Positions 8,604 to 18,402 are shown, counted from the first letter of the stretch. The stretch: 64,000 nucleotides of DNA from an uncultured Pirellula sp. (GCA_903892355.1 CAITIE010000108.1:1-64000), one strand, 5' to 3'. Notes: generated from the sequence alone by a model not told the origin. A program made the numbers and translations.

Positions 8604-9943
8604 TCGCCGGATCCTAGGGTTACAGGGACTTGAAGGGATTTCCCATCGCGAATTACGGTGAGCGTGACCGTATCGCCTGCTTTCTTGGTTTCGATAACAC
8701 TGAGCAAATCGTCGGCTTGCTTGACCTTTTGCCCATCGATGGAAATGATGAGGTCTGCTTGGCTGTGGTCCACGGTTTCTTGTTCGAATACCCCAAAGCC
8801 CCGACGCACCTTGCGACGTTCGACGCGCGAGCCTTGCAATCCCGCTTTTTCAGCAGGGCCATTGGGGGTCATGTTCACGATCAGCAAGCCTCGCTCGGTC
8901 TCAAAGACTTGTAGGATTCCGATCGTTGGGCGAGCGACGCGGCCGGTCGCGATCAATTGCGGTACGACGCGGCTCATTGTGTTTACTGGGATTGCGAAAC
9001 CGATGCCTGCGTTATCGCCACTTCGGGTGGCGATCGCGGTGTTCATTCCGATCAATTCACCTCGCGCATTGACCAATGGCCCCCCCGAGTTGCCTTGATT
9101 GAGAGCAGCGTCGATTTGGATGATCGACCGGATCGAACGCCGCGTTTTGGACGTAATTTGGCGGTTGAGGCTGGAGATGATGCCCGTGCTCATGGTCCGT
9201 TCGAGGCCGAATGGATTCCCGATCGCGATGATGTGTTGTCCGACTCGCAGGTTGCTCGAGTCTCCCCAGGTGATTGGGAAGAGAAGTTCTACAGGAGCTG
9301 AAATCTTTAGCACGGCGATGTCGTTGTCGGGGTCTTGTCCGACCATTTCCGCGGGAAACGATTCCCCATTGAAGAGAGTGACATTGATATCGCGGGCTCC
9401 TTCGATCACGTGGTAGTTCGTCAACACGTGCCCTTGTTGGTCGATGATGGACCCGCTGCCGTTCCCTTCGATTTCCGCAACGAGCAAAAATGCTTCGGGG
9501 CGCACCGCACGCGTGGAGATATTAACAACACCGCGATTGACCGCTTCATAGACCGCAACGTGGACCGCTTCTTCGGTTGTGGTTGGAATAAATCCTTCGG
9601 GAAGCTGCAGAGCGGGAGGTGACACGAGCGAAGCACCGTTGGCTGGACCGACGACGAGACCGCCTTGCTGGGCCGCAGCAACGGCAAGTTGCCCCGGGGC
9701 AATTACTGGCGCTTGGACGACTGGCGCTTGAACGAGTGGCGCTTGAACGAGTGGCGCTTGAACGATTGGCGCTTGAACGACTGGTGGGCTGATCGCTGGA
9801 CTATTTCCCACCGCCTCCCGCGCGGGGGCGTCGCGCTGCGGAGAAGCGAACGCCAGCGGTGTTTCCAGATTGGAGTGGAGGATCCAGCCTGCGAATAGCC
9901 CTGCACCAAGAATCAAGCCTGCCGTAATCGCTTTCCGAATCAT
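8600..9943 (-). CDS. HtrA/DegP-type serine protease with PDZ domain
   Basis: Envelope quality-control protease of 447 residues. An N-terminal hydrophobic segment (about 6-22) would anchor or export it. Residues 55-80 are a run of VQAP(L/V/I) repeats, a flexible spacer. The trypsin-like domain follows with catalytic triad H178 (TNYHVIEG), D208 (DPDNDIAVLKI) and S286 (NQGNSGGPL). One PDZ domain occupies about 345-440, fewer than the two of E. coli DegP and more like DegS. It is the first gene of the operon with a HAD phosphatase and an MMPL transporter, which may point to envelope homeostasis. The gene starts divergently from the sulfatase gene with 113 bp between them. Confidence 0.92.
   Translation of the reverse strand: MIRKAITAGLILGAGLFAGWILHSNLETPLAFASPQRDAPAREAVGNSPAISPPVVQAPIVQAPLVQAPLVQAPVVQAPVIAPGQLAVAAAQQGGLVVGPANGASLVSPPALQLPEGFIPTTTEEAVHVAVYEAVNRGVVNISTRAVRPEAFLLVAEIEGNGSGSIIDQQGHVLTNYHVIEGARDINVTLFNGESFPAEMVGQDPDNDIAVLKISAPVELLFPITWGDSSNLRVGQHIIAIGNPFGLERTMSTGIISSLNRQITSKTRRSIRSIIQIDAALNQGNSGGPLVNARGELIGMNTAIATRSGDNAGIGFAIPVNTMSRVVPQLIATGRVARPTIGILQVFETERGLLIVNMTPNGPAEKAGLQGSRVERRKVRRGFGVFEQETVDHSQADLIISIDGQKVKQADDLLSVIETKKAGDTVTLTVIRDGKSLQVPVTLGSGE
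9705..9784 (-). repeat. 15-bp in-frame tandem repeat in the htrA gene
   Basis: Five consecutive 15-bp units (9705-9779, consensus on the plus strand agtggcgcttgaacg) plus a partial sixth encode the VQAPL spacer. Units differ by one or two bases. The period is a multiple of three, so copy-number change would lengthen or shorten the linker without a frameshift. Confidence 0.9.
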
Positions 9944-10056
9944 ATCCTTTGCCTTCGGTCGGGAATGGAGTCCTCGAGTATACTGCTACACCAGTGTATC
10001 GTGCCCCGCTCGGTCGGCTAGATAGCTCGACCGGTTGAAGCTCCACCAGAGGATGA

Positions 10057-11631
10057 ATGACTATGTTCGACGACGAAAACGAGAGCCCGCGACGAGTTCG
10101 ACAAATTCGAGTTTCCTTAAAAACACCTGGTGAATCGTTTTGCAGTCGTTGGATGCTTTGTTGCTCGTTCCTCGTTGGTATTACCTCAAGCATCTACTGG
10201 GGGCCTTCTGCTAGCGGCAGCGAAGGGTCCAAAAATGCTAGCAGCTCCGGTCCAAGCCGTCCAAATATCGTTTTGATTTTTGCGGACGATCTCGGGTACG
10301 GGGATTTGGGTTGTTTCGGAGAGACCCGATGGAAGACGCCGCATTTGGATTCGATCGCTGCTCGCGGGGTTCGCTTTACGGATTTCCATTCGTCTCAGCC
10401 TGTATGTTCTGCATCGCGGGCGAGTTTGTTGACGGGTTGTTACGCGAATCGTATCGGGATCCACGGCGCCCTATTCCCTAGCAGTAAGAATGGAATCCAT
10501 GACGACGAAACACTGCTACCAGAACTGCTAAAGCCGTTGGGGTATCGGACGGGAATGGTTGGTAAATGGCATTTGGGCCACCACGAAAAATTCCTGCCGC
10601 TGCGGCATGGATTTGATGAGTATCTCGGACTTCCTTATTCCAATGATATGTGGCCACACGGTAGTGTTGCGAAGAAAAGCAATAATTCGAAACCTAGTGG
10701 GTTCCCACCACTACCATTGTTTCACGGAAACCAAGTGATTGATGAGGACGTGGATGCGGAAGATCAAAAACTATTGACGCAGAGCTATGCGGATTTTGCA
10801 GTCGACTTCATTCGTCGTGCTCCGAAGGATCCTTTTTTTCTGTACTACGCGCATACGTTTCCTCATGTGCCGCTGTTCGTCGGGGCTGAGCATGCCGGAA
10901 GGTCCAAAGCGGGGTTGTACGGAGACGTGCTGGAAGAATTTGATGACTCTGTCGGGAGCATTTTGAGGGAGTTAGATGCGCAAGGGCTTACCGAGAATAC
11001 CTTGGTGATCTTTACCAGCGACAACGGGCCATGGTTGACCTACGGCGACCATGCTGGAACCGCAAGGGGGTTGCGCGAGGGTAAAGGAACCGTTTACGAA
11101 GGGGGCGTGCGCGTACCGATGGTTGCCCAGTGGCCTGGTACGATCCCCGCGGGCAGCGTCCAGAACGAAACAGCAATGACGATCGACATATTGCCAACGA
11201 TTGCGAAGATTGTTGGAACGCCGCTGCCGAACCGCAAAATCGATGGTTTGAATATCTTCGAGTTGCTTACGTGCCAACCGGATGCAAAATGCCCCCACGA
11301 AGTTTTCTACCACTACTACCGCACGAATGAGTTGCAGGCGATCCGTAGCGGCGTGTGGAAGTTGATGCTGCCACACGAGGTGTTGTGCATCGATCCAAAG
11401 GACGCAGGTTCCGGTGGCAAGCCTGGAAAGTCCGTTGCCCGCAAAATCGTTGAGCCCGAACTGTATCGCTTGGACGTGGATTTGGCCGAGACGAACAATT
11501 TGGCCGACCAGGAGCCGGAGGTCATGGCGAGATTGCTTCGTTACCGCGACGACGCGCGGATGGACTTGGGGGATTCATTGGTCAAGGTCCAAGGTTCGGG
11601 GGTACGGGAGCCGGGGATGGTTTCTCCCTAA
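10057..11631 (+). CDS. Sulfatase, arylsulfatase type
   Basis: Hydrolyses a sulfate ester, probably on a polysaccharide. The 524-residue protein has a hydrophobic N-terminal segment at about 33-48, so it is likely exported or lipid-anchored. The core begins PNIVLIFADDLGYGD, with metal-binding D77 and D78. The formylglycine motif C117-SASR is the (C/S)xAxR variant of CxPSR and needs a formylglycine-generating enzyme, which is not in this window. Later motifs GMVGKWHLG and TSDNGPW are typical. GAGG lies about 5 bases before the ATG. Planctomycetes carry very many such genes; this one stands alone, so the substrate is unknown. Confidence 0.93.
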   Translation: MTMFDDENESPRRVRQIRVSLKTPGESFCSRWMLCCSFLVGITSSIYWGPSASGSEGSKNASSSGPSRPNIVLIFADDLGYGDLGCFGETRWKTPHLDSIAARGVRFTDFHSSQPVCSASRASLLTGCYANRIGIHGALFPSSKNGIHDDETLLPELLKPLGYRTGMVGKWHLGHHEKFLPLRHGFDEYLGLPYSNDMWPHGSVAKKSNNSKPSGFPPLPLFHGNQVIDEDVDAEDQKLLTQSYADFAVDFIRRAPKDPFFLYYAHTFPHVPLFVGAEHAGRSKAGLYGDVLEEFDDSVGSILRELDAQGLTENTLVIFTSDNGPWLTYGDHAGTARGLREGKGTVYEGGVRVPMVAQWPGTIPAGSVQNETAMTIDILPTIAKIVGTPLPNRKIDGLNIFELLTCQPDAKCPHEVFYHYYRTNELQAIRSGVWKLMLPHEVLCIDPKDAGSGGKPGKSVARKIVEPELYRLDVDLAETNNLADQEPEVMARLLRYRDDARMDLGDSLVKVQGSGVREPGMVSP

Positions 11632-11650
11632 GCTAGCTGACGCTAAATGC

Positions 11651-11715
11651 AGGGAGTAGGGATTGAGTCAGGGAGTAGGGATTGATGGAGGGAGTGGGGA
11701 TTGATGGAGGGAGTG
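11651..11715. repeat. 19-bp intergenic tandem repeat
   Basis: Three and a half copies of agggagtagggattgatgg with small variations, starting at 11651, 11670, 11689 and 11708. It sits between the convergent ends of the sulfatase gene and the small hypothetical gene. Confidence 0.85.
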
Positions 11716-11726
11716 GTGTGCCCTCA

Positions 11727-12152
11727 TCACCAATCGCTGAAGGCTTGGTCCATTTGATCCTGCAATGCATTGATCGCGTGCATCAATTGGATCCATTTGA
11801 GGAAGGCTTCCTTAGTCGGGATCTTGGTTCGATCCTTTCGGTTGAAGCCGCGTTCGCTGATTCCGATCGAATCGCCCAGTCGAAACAGTCCCACGTCGGC
11901 TTGCTCGCGCAACTCGTTTTCGACATCGCTGGTGCCATCGAATACCGGATCGATCAGCGGATCGAAGGTCGTGGTCGCATCCGATGTTTTTGGAGCTGAT
12001 GGTGGCAAAGACGGTTTGGTTGGCTTGCTGGAGAGCGGTTTGGCTGGCGAGTGATCCATAACACGGTGAATCGCCCAAACAGCTGCCGACTCTTCATCGT
12101 AGCTGTCGACAATGCCTCGAAACGAACCGCTTTGAACATAGAATTTAGCCAT
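11727..12152 (-). CDS. Conserved-looking hypothetical protein
   Basis: Protein of 141 residues with no recognised domain. It begins MAKFYVQSGSFRGIVDS, a strand-rich start also typical of a family of small planctomycete proteins. The middle is rich in Pro, Ser and Lys (about 38-55), and the end forms a predicted helix (KWIQLMHAINALQDQMDQAF). The ATG at 12152 has AGGA 6 bases upstream and is preferred over the GTG/ATG options that extend to 12221. No signal peptide or membrane segment is seen. Confidence 0.65.
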   Translation of the reverse strand: MAKFYVQSGSFRGIVDSYDEESAAVWAIHRVMDHSPAKPLSSKPTKPSLPPSAPKTSDATTTFDPLIDPVFDGTSDVENELREQADVGLFRLGDSIGISERGFNRKDRTKIPTKEAFLKWIQLMHAINALQDQMDQAFSDW

Positions 12153-12458
12153 CGTTTTCCTCTCGGATCTGCTCTCTGGTCTTGCCGCTGGTTCCGGCCA
12201 GAAAAATTCAGGACGCGACATGCGGCGGGTGGAAAGGCTGCCTCGTGGAGGCTTGTTTTTTCCACACGAATAGCATCGTCATAGCCTTGGACACGTTAGG
12301 TCATCTCCACGCGAAAACTCCTTCCCAGGTAGGAGAAAATTCATTAGTCTACGTCTGTGCGATTTGGCGTCCGTTTGATTGCTATTCGAATCACTGCCGT
12401 CGGAATCGCATAGCGGCGGTGCGATGCTAGCTCGATGGCGTATTAGGAGAGGGTGCTC

Positions 12459-13451
12459 ATGGCTATGGCGACAGAAGTGGGTTTGCGGCAGTCGATCGCA
12501 ATTCCCGAGACATGGGGGCACCGGCATCTATTGGGTCTGGAGCATCTGTCGGCAGATGAGATCACGTTGATTCTCGATTATGCGGATCGGTTGCAAGCTG
12601 CGACCGAGCATGGTCGACGAAAGCTCGATTTGCTCAAAGGGAAAACCGTCGCCAACCTCTTTTTTGAAAACAGCACACGAACTCGCAATAGTTTTTCGCT
12701 CGCAGCCAAGCGACTTGGGGCGGATACCGTGGAGTTCTCCTCTTCTGGATCGAGCGTTTCCAAAGGCGAGACCTTGATCGATACTGCGAAAACGATCGAG
12801 GCCATGATGGTGGATGCGGTGGTGGTACGGCACAGTTCGCCAGGGACCCCCCATCTCCTCGCTCGAAGTCTCGACTGCAGCGTCATCAACGCGGGGGATG
12901 GGCCGCATGAGCATCCGACGCAGGGCCTCCTCGATATCTTGACGATTCGCCAAAACCGAGGGACGCTTCGAGGTTTGACCGTAGCATTGGTCGGGGATAT
13001 CGCTCATTCCCGAACAGCTCGTTCCAACATATGGGGACTATTGAAGCTTGGAGCTCACGTCATCGTTTGTGGACCGGCAACGTTGGTCTCGAAGAATTGG
13101 GAGAAACTCGGGGTTGAGGTAGCCTACGACCTGGACAAAATACTTCCGCGCTGCGATGTGCTGAATTTGCTCCGAATTCAATTTGAACGCCAAGCGATTC
13201 GGCCTTTTCCGTCGGTGCACGAGTACACGTTGCTCTATGCGATGAATCAAGAGCGACTGCGCCGCAGCAAGCCAGAGATCATGATCATGGCCCCGGGTCC
13301 GATCAATCGCGGAGTGGAGCTGACTCCCGAAGTGGCCGACGGACCGCATTCGGTAATCCTGGATCAGGTCACCAATGGGATTGCGATTCGCATGGCAACG
13401 CTATGGCTTCTTCTCGGGCGATCGCAAGCGACACTCCCCTCACTTTGCTGA
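12459..13451 (+). CDS. pyrB: Aspartate carbamoyltransferase catalytic chain
   Basis: Condenses carbamoyl phosphate with L-aspartate to N-carbamoyl-aspartate, the committed step of pyrimidine synthesis. The 330-residue protein shows the carbamoyl-phosphate loop STRTRNSF (72-79), a second-domain motif HPTQGLLDI and the aspartate-binding region around LLRIQFER and PGPINRGVE. The ATG at 12459 follows AGGAGAGGG and was preferred over a GTG two codons earlier. No dihydroorotase or regulatory pyrI gene adjoins it. Confidence 0.95.
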   Translation: MAMATEVGLRQSIAIPETWGHRHLLGLEHLSADEITLILDYADRLQAATEHGRRKLDLLKGKTVANLFFENSTRTRNSFSLAAKRLGADTVEFSSSGSSVSKGETLIDTAKTIEAMMVDAVVVRHSSPGTPHLLARSLDCSVINAGDGPHEHPTQGLLDILTIRQNRGTLRGLTVALVGDIAHSRTARSNIWGLLKLGAHVIVCGPATLVSKNWEKLGVEVAYDLDKILPRCDVLNLLRIQFERQAIRPFPSVHEYTLLYAMNQERLRRSKPEIMIMAPGPINRGVELTPEVADGPHSVILDQVTNGIAIRMATLWLLLGRSQATLPSLC

Positions 13452-13613
13452 GTAAACAACCCCTGTGGTATCGATGATCTTGCAGGTTCGGAGGATGGGT
13501 TGTCGCGTACTGATCAACCAGTTCTACCAGCCCGTTCTATGACCGTTAGTAACTTAGACCGTAAGTAACTTAGTCATGTTCGCAGCCATGCGGCGTACCG
13601 GTGCCGAAGGCGT

Positions 13614-14339
13614 CTAGACGAGCCGAACGTCGAGGCGGGTACAGGTAATCGCGCCTCCAAAGCATTTGGCAACATCGCGATGGTCGGAACGTGGTCTCAT
13701 TTGGTAGTTGCTGCGGTAGATAATCTTCTCAAGCGAGTGGCCATGGCCGGGATGCGTGAACCGCTCGAGATGCTCGTATTCGAAGTGGAGCATATCGGGT
13801 TCTGGATCGCAGTGCGCCAATTGCAATGCGATGTCTTTGTTGTCGACAACCGGCAAGTTGATATTCCAAAACGTTGCTGGATCGAGCATTTCTGGAGAAA
13901 GCGATTCGAAGGCGTATCGTGCGCGTTGGCCACTCAGTTTCCAGTCCCGCTCGCGGTCTCTCCTCAGATACTGAGAAATCGCCATGGAACGGTAGCCCAG
14001 CAGAGTTGCTTCGCGTGCCCCAGCCACCGTCCCGCTGTAATGGATATCGACTCCCAAATTGCCACCCTCATTGACCCCAGAGAGGACCCAATCGGGGCGG
14101 ATGCCGAGCCAACGCACGGCGACTCGAACACAATCGGTGGGGGTGCCTGAGACGGACCAGTCTTGCGGAGCCATTTGCTGGAGATGCAATTCCTCAGCCG
14201 TGGTAACAGAGTGGGAGCAACAGCTCCGAACGGAGTTGGGGGCTACCACATGGACATCTCCGACCTCACGCATCGCGGCTGCAAATTCCTGCAATCCGCG
14301 AGCATCGTAGCCATCGTCATTGGTTATCAGGAAGATCAC
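13614..14339 (-). CDS. surE: 5'/3'-nucleotidase SurE
   Basis: Metal-dependent nucleoside monophosphate phosphatase of the survival protein E family. The 241-residue sequence opens with the metal site TNDDGYDARG (N7, D8, D9), then APNSVRS with the nucleotide-binding Ser, and SGVNEGGNLG in the dimer and active-site loop. Length fits the usual 240-260. Its stop faces pyrB across about 160 bp that contain a short direct repeat (gtaacttagaccgt). It starts 12 bp after the end of the sugar isomerase gene, so they are probably cotranscribed. Confidence 0.93.
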   Translation of the reverse strand: MIFLITNDDGYDARGLQEFAAAMREVGDVHVVAPNSVRSCCSHSVTTAEELHLQQMAPQDWSVSGTPTDCVRVAVRWLGIRPDWVLSGVNEGGNLGVDIHYSGTVAGAREATLLGYRSMAISQYLRRDRERDWKLSGQRARYAFESLSPEMLDPATFWNINLPVVDNKDIALQLAHCDPEPDMLHFEYEHLERFTHPGHGHSLEKIIYRSNYQMRPRSDHRDVAKCFGGAITCTRLDVRLV

Positions 14340-14351
14340 GATAAGTCCTAA

Positions 14352-15173
14352 TCAGCTGATCGCCAAGCTGCAGAGCAGGTCGCGTGAAGCGGACAAAAGC
14401 TGCTCGTAATCGTATTCCTCGACATCTTCGCCTAGCAATTCGACTTCGTAGTAGCCATCATACCCGTATTGTTCGATCGTGCGAATGATCTCGACGATCG
14501 GGACACTACCATGACCGAGCATGCATCGGTTCTGCAGACCGAGAGGCGCGGTTTTCGCATCGGCGCACTGCACCAATCGAATGAAGGGAACAACGCTCGG
14601 GAGCCAATCGAATGCCTGGGTGTCTTGGGCCAAGTGGTAGCAATCAAACACAATACCGAGATTGCTCCTGCCCACGGACGAGATGATATCGAGCGTATCT
14701 GGGATATTGGTGAGGAAGGTGAAGTCATGGGCGCAACCGGAATGCATAGGCTCGACTGCCAGCTGCACCCCGAGGGCTTGTGCGCATTCTGCAAGCTCTT
14801 TGAGAGCGGTCGAAAAAAGTCGCTTGGCATGGCTACGCGTGTGCCCCGCCCGGGAACCAGCGAGTACCGTAAGGCAGTCGGCTTCGAGATCGGCTGCGAT
14901 CTGAACCGCATCGAGCGCATCGTGGAGGGATTCTCGAAATGTTCGTCCATCATGGCCGGTAAAGCCACCGGCCCAATGGACGCTCGAGACCGACATTCCC
15001 AATTCATGGAGCAACTCCCGACCTTTGGCTTCACCGCAATCGGAGAGTTTTGGACGCCAAACCCCGATCGCTTCATAACCATGCTCCTTGTACCTCATCA
15101 CATCGTCCTCGAAACTCCACCGTAGGGTGGACAGCTCGAGCACCGACAAACGCGAGGTCCAAGGCTTTCGCAT
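14352..15173 (-). CDS. Sugar phosphate isomerase/epimerase-like TIM barrel
   Basis: Protein of 273 residues in the xylose isomerase-like TIM barrel (AP_endonuc_2) family. Barrel motifs include SVSSVHWAGGF, VQLAVEPMH with a metal-ligand Glu, GIVFDCYHLAQD with Asp and His ligands, and the closing YDGYYEVELLGED. The substrate is unknown; relatives include inosose and tagatose epimerases. The frame runs back to 15386, but the ATG at 15173 gives the normal family length and the extra 71 residues are low in plausibility. It lies directly upstream of surE. Confidence 0.82.
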   Translation of the reverse strand: MRKPWTSRLSVLELSTLRWSFEDDVMRYKEHGYEAIGVWRPKLSDCGEAKGRELLHELGMSVSSVHWAGGFTGHDGRTFRESLHDALDAVQIAADLEADCLTVLAGSRAGHTRSHAKRLFSTALKELAECAQALGVQLAVEPMHSGCAHDFTFLTNIPDTLDIISSVGRSNLGIVFDCYHLAQDTQAFDWLPSVVPFIRLVQCADAKTAPLGLQNRCMLGHGSVPIVEIIRTIEQYGYDGYYEVELLGEDVEEYDYEQLLSASRDLLCSLAIS

Positions 15174-15827
15174 CAATGGCTCCAAAGTGAATAAGCGTAC
15201 GACGGTTTCGGGCTGGCTGGAAACTTTAGGCGGGGCAGTATGCCGTTGCCTCACCGCCAAGTAAAGCGGAGTTTCTGAATTCGAAGATAGCGTCAGGATA
15301 CCGGAGCTCCCAAGAAAAGGAATCGTCGTGTCAGCCAAAGAGCTTTCAGAAAACCACGGTTGCCGAGAAACTCGACGTAGTCGCATAAAAGCTGCTTAGA
15401 AAGTTGGCAGTCGAGTACCCGCACGCAAGGGTCCGTGGAAATGTTGGCGGAAATTGCTGTCTTTTTTTTTCGCAGTCTCTGGCGTCCGGTATCGCTTACT
15501 CCGTCCTCTTTGGCGTCGAATCCCCCGTTAGTTGACGTTGGTCCGGTTAGATGGCAGGTTGGTTCGGTGGGCATCGGGATGGCTTGCGGTCGATACGCAA
15601 GCCATTGGCACATGCCGTGCAATACGAATCGATCGTCGGGGCAGGGGCGAGCGACCGGGTGCGTCTGATCTAACTCGATCCAAACCGTACAAGAAACCTA
15701 AGACGTCGCGTTGATTGCGGGATCGGCTGGAAGAGGGAGAGGACTTTCAGCTGGTTTTGTTCAACGCGGCGTCTTTTTTTTCGGATCTATCTTCAGGCCA
15801 AAGGGTTTTCCGTCTACGATCCGAGGG
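15174..15827. other. Non-coding stretch without recognised features
   Basis: About 650 bp between the divergent isomerase and lnt genes. Reading frames here (for example 15293-15622 on the minus strand) lack any recognisable sequence and overlap each other. A nine-base T run lies near 15463-15471. No RNA gene, operator or repeat could be supported; it probably holds the two divergent promoters. Confidence 0.5.
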
Positions 15828-17762
15828 ATGAAGAAACCCTCCACCGATAAGCTGGTCCTCGAGAGCCCTGGTGGTTTACCCACGACGCCCCAGAGCAAGC
15901 AACAGAACGGGTCTGCTTCCGCCTCGGTAGCGGGGTGGCGGACGGGTGCTTTTCTCTCCTGGCCATGGTTGCCTTGGTCTTTATGCCTGGCGTACTACGT
16001 TGCCCAACCTCCGCTGCAATGGCCGATCGGAGGCTGGATCAGTTGTGTTCTATTCGCGATCGGGGTGCATCAGCGAGCGCATTTGCATTCCGAGGGTTTT
16101 TCGAGGCGTGAATTGCTCGCAATATGGACAGCTGCGAGTGCAATGTGGCTTGCGATGTTGCAAGGCATCCGGTTGGCGTTTTGGCCTTTGACTGCAGGTT
16201 GGATCGCGTTGTCGCTGTACTTGGCGATCTATATACCTATCGCCTTTGTCATAGCGAACAGCCTTCATCGACGCTTTCGCTTTCCCCTGCCATTATCCTG
16301 CGCCGTTGCATGGACGACGTGTGAACTGATTCGATCCTATTTGTTGACCGGCTTTGCAGGCTGCACGTTGGCACATTCTCAGACTCCGTGGCCGGTGGTG
16401 CTGCCGTTGGCTTCCCACTTTGGAGGTTACGGAGTCGGCTTTATGATGATGCTCACCGGTGGCTGGTTGGTGGAGCGGGTCGCTGAGTTCCGCGGAGAAC
16501 TCCAGGTTGAAAAGGGTCGGGCAATCGAGGACGCAATCGCGATTGCAGAGGGCTCCGACATCAAGCATCGTTTGCCGTCGAAATCGTCGAAGTGGGATCG
16601 GTTCTTCCATAGCGCGACATCGTTTACAATCGCACTCTGGCTGAGTTCCAGTATTCTCGGTGTTCGCGCTCGGGATGCTTACATCGAAGGGCAGAAACCG
16701 ATCAAACCGCTGGGCAGGTTTCTCCTGGTCCAGGATATGATGCCGACAATGTTTGAAGCGACGCAGGAACTGGTCGAGCGGGGTTGGGCTCAGTACGAGC
16801 GGACGACGCGCAGCGCTGCTCAAGACGCATTACAGAGCGGCCCAGTGGATCTGCTGATCTGGCCAGAAAGTGTCTTTGCGGGTACGGCACCCTACATGAT
16901 TTGGGATGGCGGTCCAAATGTTCCGGCGCAATTGAACATGGATCGAGAGAAAATGGATGTTGTCTATCGGAACTTGAGCCTGACGCATCTTGCAAAATTG
17001 CAAAGGCTTACCAAGATTTTCGACGGTCGTCCGCCGAAGTTTTTGATGGGGACCGATGTCTGGAATGTTCATGACGGGGAATTAGAGCGTTACAACGCTG
17101 CACTCTGGATCGATCCAGCAGAAAGAGTAGTGGCTGGCATCGGCAACACCAAGAACGAGGATTCTGCGAGAGTTGGCTCCGCCAATGAATCTGAGTTCTA
17201 TGCAAAGAATCATCTGGTGATGTTCGGTGAGTACATCCCGATCTTGTCATGGATCCCAGGGGCGATGCAAGCGTTGGGGCTTGGCGAGTTGGCCAGTGGG
17301 AAAGAGCCTAAGGCATGGCGGCTTGCCAACGGCACACGGGTCGCGCCGAGTGTTTGCTTTGAAGATTTTGTGCCGCATCTCATGCGGTCCCATGTGCAGA
17401 AGTTGATACGTTCAGGAAGCTCTCCGGATGTGCTCATCAACATATCGAACGATGGTTGGTTCCGTGGATCCAGCATTCTCGATCATCACTTCAACAGTGC
17501 GATTTTGACGGCAGTTGAAAATCGCATGCCTCTTTTAGTGACCTCCAATACAGGAATCACCGCTTGGGTGGATGGGGATGGTCGGGTGGTGAAGCGATTG
17601 CCGAAAATGGAGGCAGGTTGGATCGTCGCCGAACCGATCCCCGATGGTCGAGTCGGATGGTGGGCTTGGTGGGGAGACATGCCGGTGCGAGGGATCGCCG
17701 CGATTGGGCTGCTCCCATGTTTCTCGTGGTGCATCCGTCGCCTGAGGTCTCGATCGAATTGA
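15828..17762 (+). CDS. lnt: Apolipoprotein N-acyltransferase
   Basis: Adds the third acyl chain to the N-terminal cysteine of lipoproteins at the periplasmic face of the inner membrane. The 644-residue protein has a membrane half with several helices (roughly residues 30-270) and a C-terminal nitrilase domain. The catalytic triad is intact: E347 in LIWPESVF, K460 in YAKNHLVMFGEYIP and C510 in SVCFEDF. It is longer than E. coli Lnt (512), mainly through a longer N-terminus and a linker near 210-260. The frame extends back to a TTG at 15711; the ATG at 15828 was preferred. Confidence 0.92.
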   Translation: MKKPSTDKLVLESPGGLPTTPQSKQQNGSASASVAGWRTGAFLSWPWLPWSLCLAYYVAQPPLQWPIGGWISCVLFAIGVHQRAHLHSEGFSRRELLAIWTAASAMWLAMLQGIRLAFWPLTAGWIALSLYLAIYIPIAFVIANSLHRRFRFPLPLSCAVAWTTCELIRSYLLTGFAGCTLAHSQTPWPVVLPLASHFGGYGVGFMMMLTGGWLVERVAEFRGELQVEKGRAIEDAIAIAEGSDIKHRLPSKSSKWDRFFHSATSFTIALWLSSSILGVRARDAYIEGQKPIKPLGRFLLVQDMMPTMFEATQELVERGWAQYERTTRSAAQDALQSGPVDLLIWPESVFAGTAPYMIWDGGPNVPAQLNMDREKMDVVYRNLSLTHLAKLQRLTKIFDGRPPKFLMGTDVWNVHDGELERYNAALWIDPAERVVAGIGNTKNEDSARVGSANESEFYAKNHLVMFGEYIPILSWIPGAMQALGLGELASGKEPKAWRLANGTRVAPSVCFEDFVPHLMRSHVQKLIRSGSSPDVLINISNDGWFRGSSILDHHFNSAILTAVENRMPLLVTSNTGITAWVDGDGRVVKRLPKMEAGWIVAEPIPDGRVGWWAWWGDMPVRGIAAIGLLPCFSWCIRRLRSRSN

Positions 17763-17958
17763 TCGCTGCAAAGTTTCTTGGGGGATTGATCCGCTCGAGT
17801 CGATCCGAGAAATGAGCGATGACCGCTTTATCCGTTGGCGAGTGTCCTCTAGCAACAGCCCCCTAATCTCGCCGGCCAGCAGTTCTTTCTTCGCGTTTCT
17901 CAGGTTCCCACCAATCCAAGCCAACGTTCGGTAGAGCCTCCATTCGACGTCGCTGACG

Positions 17959-18402
17959 TTGTACAAGGGACCAGCGGATTCGGGCCAGAGCGTTACGACG
18001 ACGGGTGCATTGCCTCTGGATGAAACGCTGCGGCAGGCTTATTTCTGGATTGTGAATCACACGATCATCAGTCCGTTTTACGATTTCGAGTACAACGACA
18101 GCCCACCACAGACGTATCCGATCGGCGATCGACGTGAGGAATTGGTGCGTGTGCTGTTGGCCAGTATCGACGTCCGACCCGCAGGTGAAACCATCGAACA
18201 GTCGCTCGATCGCAAGGCGACGCTCGATAGCATGGCGACGCTCGATAGCATGGCGACGCTCGATAGCATGGCGACGCTCGATAGCATGGAGCGGTCCGAA
18301 GCGATGCAATCTACGATCGCGGCGGAGAAGCGAGCCAGAGAGATTCGCGAAGCGATGGCCCGTAAAGCGGCATCAGAATCCGCCAGCCGGTACGGGGAGT
18401 AG
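17959..18402 (+). CDS. Hypothetical protein with hexapeptide repeats
   Basis: Unrecognised 147-residue frame ending 43 bp before the arsenic-operon -35 element. The middle reads like real protein (DETLRQAYFWIVNH, RREELVRVLLASIDV). Residues 87-110 are four exact copies of ATLDSM, followed by a charged helix rich in Glu, Arg and Ala. The frame opens at a weak TTG at 17959, so the start is uncertain; another TTG near 18010 is possible. The antisense frame also encodes repeats (HAIERR) but is arginine-rich throughout and looks like a shadow. It has no visible link to arsenic. Confidence 0.45.
   Translation: MYKGPADSGQSVTTTGALPLDETLRQAYFWIVNHTIISPFYDFEYNDSPPQTYPIGDRREELVRVLLASIDVRPAGETIEQSLDRKATLDSMATLDSMATLDSMATLDSMERSEAMQSTIAAEKRAREIREAMARKAASESASRYGE
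18217..18288 (+). repeat. Exact 18-bp tandem repeat, four copies
   Basis: Four identical copies of gcgacgctcgatagcatg starting at 18217, 18235, 18253 and 18271. Perfect identity points to recent expansion by slippage. The period keeps the reading frame of the surrounding ORF. Confidence 0.95.

Noticed and set aside
9981-10000. Short palindrome TACAC-CA-GTGTA in the htrA-sulfatase intergenic region
   Set aside because: Only 5-bp arms; such a repeat is likely by chance and no regulator is adjacent.
15293-15622. Minus-strand frame of 109 codons upstream of the sugar isomerase
   Set aside because: Overlaps the implausible extension of the isomerase frame, and no family features or start signal were seen.
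17535-17966. Minus-strand frame of 143 codons with a plausible N-terminus
   Set aside because: It runs antisense into the conserved end of lnt and the later part is Arg/Ser/Pro-rich; only the first 50 residues look protein-like.
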